Source: DASPLH01 sp035627675 (GTDB taxonomy: Bacteria > Acidobacteriota > Terriglobia > Terriglobales > Acidobacteriaceae). Taken from it: a DNA stretch of 12,091 nucleotides. Positions within the stretch are counted from its first letter, which is position 1. The number at the start of each line of letters is the position of its first letter. The stretch spans positions 1 to 12,091 of the forward strand of contig DASPLH010000162.1 in assembly GCA_035627675.1 (NCBI GenBank), given 5' to 3'. The translations under genes and the position numbers were made by a program. This document shows positions 1 through 6,778 of the stretch, in pieces. Below the pieces are notes generated by a model. The model worked only from the letters and a program-made list of their open reading frames with translations. It was not told where the DNA came from and ran no database searches.

Positions 1-935
1 TGCATCCCCGAGGCGAATCGCAGCGGCGCGACAAACACCGTCGCATTCTCCAGATACGGACGCACATCCTCCACCTCACCGGTGACTTCCACCTCCGGGC
101 ACGCACGGGCGGCGTTCAGCAGAGAGCGGCGCGGGTCGCGACCTGCGATCTTCACCTCGAACCCGGCCAGGCGCTCGCGAAGCGCCGGCACGATGCGCTG
201 CACCAGCTGCATGGCGGCGTCGTGGTTCGGCGGGTAGCTCATCACGCCGGAGAACACAATCCGAGGCGTCCCGTCATATGGCTGCGAACGGCGCCAGTAG
301 CCGAGGTCAACCCCCTGCGGGACGACTGCGCCGCCCCCGTTGTTCATCAGCGAACGGCGGTCGCGCTCCGAGACGAACGTCACGTTCGGAAAACGTGCAA
401 CGATCTGCTTCTCCAGCCGCCGGATGCGCAGGTAGCGCAAGGCGTAGAACGGCGCCAGCAGCGGGGTTGCGTACCGCAGTTCCTGCCCGACCCGCACGTG
501 CACGGCGTCGCAGCAGTCCATCATGATCGGAGTGCCTTGCAGTGCATCCGCGATCGGGTGCAGCATCTTGCCGCCGATCAACGCGAGATCGAAGCGTTCG
601 TGTTGCTGCAACTCCGCCAGATAACGCCTCAGCACGCCGAGCGCGTGGCGATTGTATGTGCCGCGAACGAGCGTCCCCCCGATCACCGGAAGCGAGCCGA
701 TGCGCTCGAGAGCCGTTGAGATCCGCCCTGCATCCGAGACCGGAAAAACCACGACGCGTTTCGCCAGCGCGGAGAGAACGCGCAACGTCTCCTCGTCCGC
801 TCCCTCTTTTCGGCGGGTCAGCGATACGTAGGTGACTTCGTGACGCGGCCCGAGGCTGCGCAGGAAGTAGTAATGCCGCATGAACCCCGTGCGCAGGGGG
901 TACGGCAACTCCGATGTGAGATAGAGAATGTTCAT
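1..935 (-). CDS. GT4-family glycosyltransferase, exosortase-locus sugar transferase type (3' end outside window)
   Basis: Likely transfers a nucleotide-activated sugar to the growing exopolysaccharide repeat unit at the cytoplasmic face of the inner membrane. About 311 residues are visible. The N-terminal Rossmann half opens with MNILYLTSELPYPLRTG (residues 1-17). The GT4 linker VVPQGVDLGYW (204-214) is followed by the C-terminal half with IVFSGVMSYPPNHDA (226-240), VKIAGRDPRR (261-270), VTGEVEDVRPYL (284-295) and VAPLRFASGMQ at the window edge. This series matches what I know of the exosortase-A-associated sugar transferase subfamily (TIGR03087-like). The donor-binding E-x7-E region should lie just beyond the edge, so completeness cannot be judged. 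The ATG at 935 overlaps the TGA of the preceding ligase gene as ATGA, and no strong Shine-Dalgarno is seen, which suggests translational coupling. Donor and acceptor cannot be deduced. Confidence 0.93.
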   Translation of the reverse strand, partial: MNILYLTSELPYPLRTGFMRHYYFLRSLGPRHEVTYVSLTRRKEGADEETLRVLSALAKRVVVFPVSDAGRISTALERIGSLPVIGGTLVRGTYNRHALGVLRRYLAELQQHERFDLALIGGKMLHPIADALQGTPIMMDCCDAVHVRVGQELRYATPLLAPFYALRYLRIRRLEKQIVARFPNVTFVSERDRRSLMNNGGGAVVPQGVDLGYWRRSQPYDGTPRIVFSGVMSYPPNHDAAMQLVQRIVPALRERLAGFEVKIAGRDPRRSLLNAARACPEVEVTGEVEDVRPYLENATVFVAPLRFASGM

Positions 936-2470
936 CTCGGAACGTACGACACGTACGGCTCCTGGAGCGGCGCGACTTGCAGCGTGCGTTCTTCACCACG
1001 GAGGACCATGGTGGCGGCGCTGCCGAGCGCGATCAGAACCCAGAAGTAGCGCTCGTACGACAAGTGCAGGAACATCGCGCTGATCAGGTACGCCACGATA
1101 GCCATCAGGAGAGCGGTGGCGAGATACGCGGCCTGCGAGTCCACGTGGAGCAGGGACCGGCGCAGCCGAACGAGTCTTCGCACGACCGAAGCGACGACCA
1201 GGGCGAAGAAGCTGAATCCGACAAGACCGGTGTTCGCCAGCTCCTCGAGGTAAAGGTTATGACCGCGGCGCGTGCGGGTGATTCTCGTGAGGCCGCCCTC
1301 GGAATACCGCTCCACGTACAACCGGGCCTGGCCCGGCCCGACGCCGAACACCGGATTGTCGCGGAAGATCCTGGCGGTCGCGAGGACGATCGTTGCGCGC
1401 TGCCGGAGTGAACTGTCCATGGAAGTCGCGCGGCCCTTGGGCACCTCTGTCAGCGCGGATAGCGTGGACAACCGTTGCGCGAACTGCGGGACAAGAATTG
1501 CCGCCAGCAGCACCCCAGCCGCCGCGACTCCCGCGATGTGCGTCCAACGGAGGTGTCCAAGGGCTGCCACCGAAAGCACGACAAGCAGGACCGTGACGGC
1601 GGCACCGCGAGAACCGGTCAGCAGCACTCCGGCAAGGATGGGCAAACAGGAGAACGCCGCGATCCACTTGAGGGCCGGCACCGATTCCGACTTGGCGAGG
1701 AACAGGGCGATGGGCAGCAACACAACCATGAGCTGTCCGTAGCGATTCGTCTCCCCCAGCGAACCCGCAACGCGCGGATGGTCCAGCTTCGACGCTGATT
1801 CCGTATTTCCTTCCAGCTCCACGCGCTGCACCTTGGCGAGACCGCCAAAGGTGTTGTTGTACGACTTTGTCGCCACCTGCACGGTGGACAAGGCGCCCAG
1901 CAGCGCGCCGGAGAGGACCAGCGCCCACAGGCACTTCCGCAGTACGTCGCCGGAGCGAACCACGTTGACCACCAGGAAGTACAGCACCACGCCTTCCAGC
2001 GTGTAGGTCGTCAGCTTCCGGACGGAATTACCGGGGTCGTTGGACATAACCGCCGAAAGCGCAAGCGCCGACCAGTACAGCAACATGTATCCGAGCGTCG
2101 AATCCGCCAGTATGCCCTTGTGTTCGGCGAACCATAGATGGAGCAGCGCCACGCCGAAAGGAAGCGCCAGCAACGCGAAGGTCATCATCGAGACCAGCAG
2201 CGATTCCTCGTTGTGATACGAGACGAGCAGTCCGCCGAGATTGAGGTAAAGGGCGAAGATGCCGGCCTGAGTCGCGCGCTCCGGACGGGTCCACAGCACT
2301 GCCATCACGGCGATCAGCACCAGCCCGCCCATCAACATGGGTCCCTTGAACATGCGCAGGGCAACGAACACAGCGCCCGTCGCGAAGAGGAAGGCAACGA
2401 TGGGCAGCCCGGCCCCGATCAGCCCGGTCCCGAGGGCCGGCGTGCGCGAATGTCTTTCGGCAAATGCCAT
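932..2470 (-). CDS. O-antigen ligase / Wzy-type polymerase family membrane protein
   Basis: 512-residue polytopic inner-membrane protein, predicted to polymerise lipid-linked repeat units or transfer them to an acceptor on the periplasmic side. Around ten or more hydrophobic helices are visible (for example 22-60, 91-113, 124-142, 158-170, 181-195, 246-259, 270-285, 290-304, 312-328, 415-430, 447-490). Family motifs: HPRVAGSLGETNRYGQ (231-246, the RxxGxxxxxN region), TGSRGA (285-290), and in the Wzy_C portion SSLRQRATIV (353-362), NPVFGVGPGQ (372-381) and GHNLYLEELANTGLVGF (403-419). The large loop between about 196 and 245 and the one at 330-405 are typical of ligases. The ATG at 2470 is chosen because a GAGGAAG ribosome site lies directly upstream; the frame stays open further but would overlap the HprK-like gene. 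Ligase versus polymerase cannot be settled from sequence. It also resembles exosortase-associated O-glycosylation ligases. Confidence 0.9.
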   Translation of the reverse strand: MAFAERHSRTPALGTGLIGAGLPIVAFLFATGAVFVALRMFKGPMLMGGLVLIAVMAVLWTRPERATQAGIFALYLNLGGLLVSYHNEESLLVSMMTFALLALPFGVALLHLWFAEHKGILADSTLGYMLLYWSALALSAVMSNDPGNSVRKLTTYTLEGVVLYFLVVNVVRSGDVLRKCLWALVLSGALLGALSTVQVATKSYNNTFGGLAKVQRVELEGNTESASKLDHPRVAGSLGETNRYGQLMVVLLPIALFLAKSESVPALKWIAAFSCLPILAGVLLTGSRGAAVTVLLVVLSVAALGHLRWTHIAGVAAAGVLLAAILVPQFAQRLSTLSALTEVPKGRATSMDSSLRQRATIVLATARIFRDNPVFGVGPGQARLYVERYSEGGLTRITRTRRGHNLYLEELANTGLVGFSFFALVVASVVRRLVRLRRSLLHVDSQAAYLATALLMAIVAYLISAMFLHLSYERYFWVLIALGSAATMVLRGEERTLQVAPLQEPYVSYVPR

Positions 2471-2478
2471 AAGTGGGT

Positions 2479-2485
2479 CTTCCTC
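2479..2485 (-). promoter_or_regulatory. Ribosome binding site of the O-antigen ligase gene
   Basis: The minus strand reads GAGGAAG ahead of the ATG at 2470, in the 26-base gap after the HprK-like gene. It selects this ATG over the longer open frame reaching back to 2677. Confidence 0.6.
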
Positions 2486-2496
2486 GAGCCGCTCTA

Positions 2497-3660
2497 CTAG
2501 AGGTTGAGCCGCGTCATCGCGGCCGAACCGGTGCCGTCGAAAGCTCCGGCCATGGCCGCGAAAAGCTCGGAGAAATCTACCGGGTACGGATGCAGAACGT
2601 GGAAGCACTCCATGCCGCGCAACGCGGTCGAGAGCAGCGATTCCATGCTTGCGGGCAGGTTCTCCATCAGCGCGCACCGGCGTTGCGGAAACGCATATCG
2701 GTAGGCGCGGTATTCGCCCAGCACTGGCGACAACTCGTGCATGGTCGTCGCGAGCATTTGCTCGCGAACAAGACCGGCGTCCGCGGGGAACACTTCGGTC
2801 GCGGGCAGGTCGCGGCTGGCGAGCACAAAGAGCTTCGACGGACTGCCCTCGCTGCGCTGCGCATCTCCGAACAACACGGAGGGCGCGATGCGCACGTTCC
2901 GCTGCTGGTTGAGCATGCTCATGGCCTTATCGGCTTGGCGCGGCACGCGAGATCCGTCGCGTGTCACTCGCCGGAACAGGCTGTCCATGTGGCGCACGGC
3001 GCGCATCCTGACGGCCGCGCTCCGCGAGATCCTGGCGTGCAGGCCGGGGATTTGCTCGATCTGCCAATCCCAGAGGCGAATCGGTTCCGGTATGCCGGCG
3101 CAACGCCGTCCGTCGGCACTCAGCAGAATCCACTCATCTCCGATGTACTCGGCCCCATGCCTGGCGAACGCAAGCAGCGCTTCGGTCTTGCCGCCCTTCG
3201 ACCATCCCGTCAGCAGCGCGTCATGGCCGCGAAAGTGGAACGCCGACGCATGCAGGGGAACGAAGCGTCGCCGAAGGGCACTGACGCACACCAGGCCGAT
3301 CAACAGTGGGATGGCCTCCGCGCCTCGCTCGCAGGTAATCGCAAACCGATCGTCACCGATCTCCAGCCGGGCGGCGGCGCGGAATGGCAGCGTCTGGCGG
3401 ATGTAATAACCCTCCGGGCTGAACCCGCTGTGACCGCGTTCGACGTTCGTGAGCGGGGGCACATGGAGATGATCGACGAACGTGATCTCGATGTCGGCCG
3501 CGCCATGGATCGTGCCCTGCACCGGCCCGATCTGCGCGGTCACCGCCGCGGCGTCGGATTCGCATGCGTCGATGAGGCGCACCCCCACGATGCCGCGGAC
3601 GTTGAAGTCCACGCATGACCTGGCGGCGGCTTCCGCCGGACGCAGCGTCGTGGCAGACAT
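2497..3660 (-). CDS. HPr kinase-like (HprK-related) P-loop protein of the polysaccharide locus
   Basis: 387 residues. The core resembles the C-terminal kinase domain of HPr kinase/phosphorylase: VPLHASAF (134-141) leads into the P-loop GWSKGGKT (152-159) and TEALLAFARHGAEYIGDEW (159-177), the position where HprK has its acidic metal-binding residues. The N-terminal 130 residues have no family I recognise and include VDHLHVPPLTN (62-72). The HPr-binding HprK signature is not evident, and no PTS gene is in the window, so the substrate is probably not HPr. It likely phosphorylates a protein or small molecule linked to polysaccharide production; that is inference. The ATG at 3660 follows the TGA of the CpsD-like gene by 2 bases. 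The frame is open back to 4167, but that part is a shadow of the neighbour. HprK-related proteins do occur in exopolysaccharide and peptide-modification loci. Confidence 0.8.
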   Translation of the reverse strand: MSATTLRPAEAAARSCVDFNVRGIVGVRLIDACESDAAAVTAQIGPVQGTIHGAADIEITFVDHLHVPPLTNVERGHSGFSPEGYYIRQTLPFRAAARLEIGDDRFAITCERGAEAIPLLIGLVCVSALRRRFVPLHASAFHFRGHDALLTGWSKGGKTEALLAFARHGAEYIGDEWILLSADGRRCAGIPEPIRLWDWQIEQIPGLHARISRSAAVRMRAVRHMDSLFRRVTRDGSRVPRQADKAMSMLNQQRNVRIAPSVLFGDAQRSEGSPSKLFVLASRDLPATEVFPADAGLVREQMLATTMHELSPVLGEYRAYRYAFPQRRCALMENLPASMESLLSTALRGMECFHVLHPYPVDFSELFAAMAGAFDGTGSAAMTRLNL

Positions 3661-3662
3661 CG

Positions 3663-4418
3663 TCAGTAGCGTCCGAAGCCGAGTGCCGGCGGCGCACTCT
3701 GGTTGTGAAGGACAGCGCCGAGCAGGCGAATGCCGGCGCGGTCGATCTCCTGCTTGGCCTTGAGCGCGTAATCCTTGTTGGTGTAATCCGCCTCGACGAC
3801 CAGCACCATGCTGTCCGCCAGACGCCCCAGGAGGATCGGGACCGCCGATGACTTGATCGACGGTGCGTTGATCAGCACGAAGTTGAAGATCTTCCGCAGT
3901 TCCCCGACGCGCCGCTGCAACTGCGGCGACGAAAAGAGCACGTCGTTGGTGTCGCGCGCCAAAGTTCCGGACGGGATCACCGTGAGGCTCACGCCCGGGA
4001 CACGATGCGCAACGTCCGCCAGAGGCGTTCCGTTCCGTACCGCATCGGCGAAGCCCTTCTGGTTGCTGACCGAGAAGTACTCGTGCAGTGATGGCTGTTC
4101 GTGGTTCACATCCAGCACGCAGACGCTCGCGCCGGAGCGCGCCAGCACCTCGCTGGTGCAGGCGCACACGGGATCGGCTTCTTCGCTGGTCTGAACAGCC
4201 GAGAACACGACAACCTGCGGCGCGCCCTTCGGAGAGGGCAACAGCGAGCGTTGCACGAATCGGCTGATTTCGCTGGCCAGCGGCTCGCTGATGATGCGTG
4301 ATCGGGCATCCTCCGGGGAGTCAAAAGCCGGCTGTGCGGCAGCCGCGCTGAAGTCTCCGGACTCGCGCATCGAATGTCCGGAGGAAAAGCGGTGCAGAAG
4401 ATCGTAGGTCCTGCTCAT
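3663..4418 (-). CDS. CpsD/CapB-type tyrosine-kinase-like ATPase with degenerate nucleotide-binding motifs (probable pseudokinase)
   Basis: 251-residue soluble protein with the fold and gene position of the cytoplasmic partner of a Wzz/CapA protein. Recognisable family blocks are VRNGTPLADV (127-136), VIPSGT (147-152), LLGRLADSMVLVVEADYTN (196-214) and IRLLGAVLHNQ (230-240). The ATP-binding elements are eroded. Where family members have a Walker A ending in GK[ST], this protein has FSAVQTSEEADPV (72-84), with neither Gly nor Lys. Walker A' reads VCVLDVN (99-105), with Asn for the second Asp. Walker B reads FVLINAP (180-186), with Asn for Asp. There is no C-terminal tyrosine cluster, only the terminal Tyr251. 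It is therefore unlikely to autophosphorylate, and may act as a scaffold or allosteric partner of the chain-length protein. The ATG at 4418 overlaps the upstream TGA as ATGA, with a GGAG ten bases upstream. Confidence 0.85.
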   Translation of the reverse strand: MSRTYDLLHRFSSGHSMRESGDFSAAAAQPAFDSPEDARSRIISEPLASEISRFVQRSLLPSPKGAPQVVVFSAVQTSEEADPVCACTSEVLARSGASVCVLDVNHEQPSLHEYFSVSNQKGFADAVRNGTPLADVAHRVPGVSLTVIPSGTLARDTNDVLFSSPQLQRRVGELRKIFNFVLINAPSIKSSAVPILLGRLADSMVLVVEADYTNKDYALKAKQEIDRAGIRLLGAVLHNQSAPPALGFGRY

Positions 4419-6016
4419 ACGTTGGTTTCTCCGCGTCGACTGATGTCGCCGAAAATTGTTCCCCCGACTCCACTGGCGCCCATTCCGTTGCCGCCCGGGG
4501 TTGAGGCCGCAACACCCGGCAGAAGCTTGGCGTGCCGTGGGATCGAAGCCAGCACCGGGATGTTCAGGTAACGTTCAACATCTTCAGGCTCGTGGAACGA
4601 GGCATCCAGGTGGTCCGTGACAATGGCCGCACCGAGGCTGACGATCATCGCCATGGCGAGGCCCAGCGCGATATCCGCCGCCGGCGAGGAGGTCGGCAAG
4701 GCAGGGACGATCGGATGTTCCGCGATCGCGACGTTCATGATCTGGTTCCGGTCGAGCGCCTCGGCGACTCGCGCCTCTTCCTTCTTGCGCGACGCGGTGG
4801 CGAAGCTGTCGTCCGCGAGCTTCATCGCGCGCATGATGTTCGTCTGCTCGATGGCCGTGCCGCTGAGCATCTGCGCCTGATCGCGGTAGTTGGCAACGTT
4901 CCGGCGGATCGACCCTGCCCTGGCTCGCGCCGCGGCGAGTTCCGAGCGCGCCTTTGTCAGCTCGCTGACGATCCACGCATACGTGGGATTTTCCGCGGTG
5001 ATTTGTTCCGTCGTAGGCGCGTTCTCGGCGCGCTCGATGGCCGCGCGCGTGTCCGCGATCTGCGCCTCCACGTCACGCACGGCGCGATACGTGGGAGCGT
5101 ACTTGGTCAGCAGCTCCGTCCGTTTCGACTCCTGCGCGAAGAGGGCGGACTTCAGGTTCTCGAGCAGCGTGGCCGATGTCCGCACCTGGGTGGTGACACG
5201 AGGAGCCGTAACAGCGCGCTGCTCTTCGAGAGTCGCGATGCGCCTCTCCATGGCTGCGATCGCAGCCTTCTCGGCTCCGAGAGTCGCCTCAAACTCGCCG
5301 GCCTTTTGCAGCACGAACCCCTTCTCGGTGTCCGCCGATACGGTTCCTTTCTCTTTGTTCAGTTCGCGCAACCGGGCCTGGAGCTGGGCAAGCTCCTTGC
5401 CGTAGTACTCGGTCTGCGCGGAGTAGAACTCGTACATGCCGGCGCGGCCGTGCACCTGAAGGTGTTTCTCGAGGTAGCGGTTTCCCAGGGACTTCAACAC
5501 TGCGGCCGACATCTCCGGGTTGGCGGAGCTGTACGTCACGGTCACCATGTTCGAGCGGTTCGGCGGGTCGATGACGAGGCCCTGCTGCAAGCGTCCCACG
5601 GCGGCGGCGATGCGTTGCTGCTCCGTCGGAGCCGGGAAGTAGCGACGCCACCAGGGCAGCTTCTTCTCATGCAGCTTGCAATCCATGACCACGCGCTGGA
5701 GCAAGTCTCTGCTCTTCAGCAGGTCGACCTCCGAGTTCACGTCCTGGTCGGTGAGGCGCGCGGCCGGCGCGGCAACGTCGCGGTCCGTACTGGCGCTGAC
5801 GACCGGGTCGGCGCGTTCGCGCTCGATCACCAGCTTCATCTGCGCCTCGTACCGCGGCGGAGAGAAGAGCGCGCTCAGCATGACGCCGGCGAATACCGCC
5901 AGGAAAACGAAGATCATCACCCCGCGCCTGCGCCGGAGGATGATCAGCAGACTGCGCATCGTCAACCGTGTCGGCGGCGAATACGTCCGGGGCGCGAGGC
6001 TAAATTGCTCCTGCAT
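4415..6016 (-). CDS. Wzz/Wzc (GumC)-type polysaccharide chain-length determinant / co-polymerase
   Basis: 533-residue inner-membrane protein that should set polymer length and link synthesis to the outer-membrane exporter. TM1 spans about 33-51 after a basic segment (RRRR at 28-31). A Wzz domain follows (about 55-185), then long heptad-rich coiled coils (about 195-270 and 285-425). A Pro-rich stretch, HPIVPALPTSSP (434-445), precedes TM2 (about 447-468), as in Wzz proteins. The cytoplasmic tail HEPEDVERYLNIPVLASIP (475-493) is the segment that in Wzc leads into the fused tyrosine kinase. Here the protein ends soon after, in a Gly-rich tail (508-523), and the kinase-like partner is a separate overlapping gene, a split CapA/CapB arrangement. 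Length matches exosortase-locus chain-length proteins. The ATG at 6016 has a strong AAGGAG seven bases upstream. Confidence 0.93.
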   Translation of the reverse strand: MQEQFSLAPRTYSPPTRLTMRSLLIILRRRRGVMIFVFLAVFAGVMLSALFSPPRYEAQMKLVIERERADPVVSASTDRDVAAPAARLTDQDVNSEVDLLKSRDLLQRVVMDCKLHEKKLPWWRRYFPAPTEQQRIAAAVGRLQQGLVIDPPNRSNMVTVTYSSANPEMSAAVLKSLGNRYLEKHLQVHGRAGMYEFYSAQTEYYGKELAQLQARLRELNKEKGTVSADTEKGFVLQKAGEFEATLGAEKAAIAAMERRIATLEEQRAVTAPRVTTQVRTSATLLENLKSALFAQESKRTELLTKYAPTYRAVRDVEAQIADTRAAIERAENAPTTEQITAENPTYAWIVSELTKARSELAAARARAGSIRRNVANYRDQAQMLSGTAIEQTNIMRAMKLADDSFATASRKKEEARVAEALDRNQIMNVAIAEHPIVPALPTSSPAADIALGLAMAMIVSLGAAIVTDHLDASFHEPEDVERYLNIPVLASIPRHAKLLPGVAASTPGGNGMGASGVGGTIFGDISRRGETNV

Positions 6017-6023
6017 TGCCTTA

Positions 6024-6029
6024 CTCCTT
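6024..6029 (-). promoter_or_regulatory. Ribosome binding site of the chain-length determinant gene
   Basis: AAGGAG on the minus strand, seven bases before the ATG at 6016, within the 22-base gap after the export gene. It is the strongest Shine-Dalgarno in the operon. Confidence 0.65.
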
Positions 6030-6038
6030 CGAGTACAT

Positions 6039-6767
6039 CTATCGTTGTGGATTTGTTTGGATCGACGTTCCGACCGTCGCGCGGGGGATCACGAATCCCT
6101 TCAGTTTCGACAGCGTGTTCTGCGGGACGTAGATCATGTCTCCCGCCACGATCGGCATGTCTTCTTTCAGGTCGCCTTTGGCGAACATCTGCTTCACGTT
6201 CAACTTGTGCGAGGCGGTGGAGCCGTCGGGCATCTGGCGGTAGAGCCAGACTTCGGAGTGCTTCGACGCCTCGGTGAAGCCGCCGGCGACGTTGATCGCC
6301 TGGCTCACCGTGATGGCGCCGTGCAGGTCGTACTTGCCCGGCTTGGCCACCTGTCCGCCCGCTACGAAGAAGGGTTTCGCGAACTGCTGGAGGACGAGGT
6401 TGATGACCGGGTCCCGCAGCATTCCCGCATACGCCTTCTTCAGCGTCTGCGTGGCCTCGACGGCCGTCTGGTCCTTTAGGTGGACGTCACCTGCGCCGTT
6501 GAGTGAAACGAAACCGTCGGGCTGCACCGTCACCGTCTGGTTCAACTCGGCAGTGAATGGAAAGCGGATGTCCATCACGTCGCCGGGTTGAATGCGGTAC
6601 CGCGGATAGCGTTGCTGGAATACGCTCGTCCCGGGATCGGCAGCAGCCGGCTCGGCCGCGACGGGCTGCGCCGCGACAGGCGCCGGTGGCGGAGCACTCT
6701 GGGCGCGTGCGGACACGACGCTGGCCGCGATCACAAGGGCGATTTTCAGGATGCGTAGCGATTTCAT
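6039..6767 (-). CDS. Wza-type polysaccharide export protein (Poly_export + SLBB)
   Basis: 242 residues. A cleavable signal peptide is apparent: a basic start (MKSLRILK), a hydrophobic core (9-19) and a likely signal peptidase I site after SARA (19-22). A Pro/Ala linker (24-46) follows. The polysaccharide export domain begins YRIQPGDVMDIRFP (57-70), continues through VQPDGFVSLNGAGDV (81-95) and ends near LRDPVINLVLQQF (117-129). One SLBB domain follows (about 132-213), including FFVAGGQVAKPGKYDL (133-148), INVAGGFTEASK (158-169) and AGDMIYVPQN (208-217). There is no lipobox Cys and no long C-terminal amphipathic helix of the E. coli Wza kind, so this is a short member like those of exosortase-type loci. 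Role: the periplasm-spanning or outer-membrane part of the export channel, working with the chain-length protein encoded next. The ATG at 6767 lies 9 bases after the ATP-grasp/kinase stop. Confidence 0.95.
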   Translation of the reverse strand: MKSLRILKIALVIAASVVSARAQSAPPPAPVAAQPVAAEPAAADPGTSVFQQRYPRYRIQPGDVMDIRFPFTAELNQTVTVQPDGFVSLNGAGDVHLKDQTAVEATQTLKKAYAGMLRDPVINLVLQQFAKPFFVAGGQVAKPGKYDLHGAITVSQAINVAGGFTEASKHSEVWLYRQMPDGSTASHKLNVKQMFAKGDLKEDMPIVAGDMIYVPQNTLSKLKGFVIPRATVGTSIQTNPQR

Positions 6768-6774
6768 ATTTTGA

Positions 6775-6778
6775 CCTC
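6775..6778 (-). promoter_or_regulatory. Ribosome binding site of the export gene, overlapping the preceding stop codon
   Basis: GAGG on the minus strand, seven bases before the ATG at 6767. It overlaps the TGA of the upstream ATP-grasp/kinase gene, so termination of one gene occurs on the initiation site of the next. Confidence 0.55.

Noticed and set aside
3661..4167. Upstream extension of the HprK-like frame
   Set aside because: It overlaps the CpsD-like gene, and its translation is low-complexity shadow sequence. ATG 3660, two bases after the preceding stop, fits operon spacing.
4532..6277. Very long open frame on the plus strand opposite the chain-length gene, and similar ones at 2473-3618 and 8564-9685
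   Set aside because: Their translations are Arg/His-rich without family motifs and lie antisense to genes with clear conserved domains. Such frames are common in GC-rich coding DNA.
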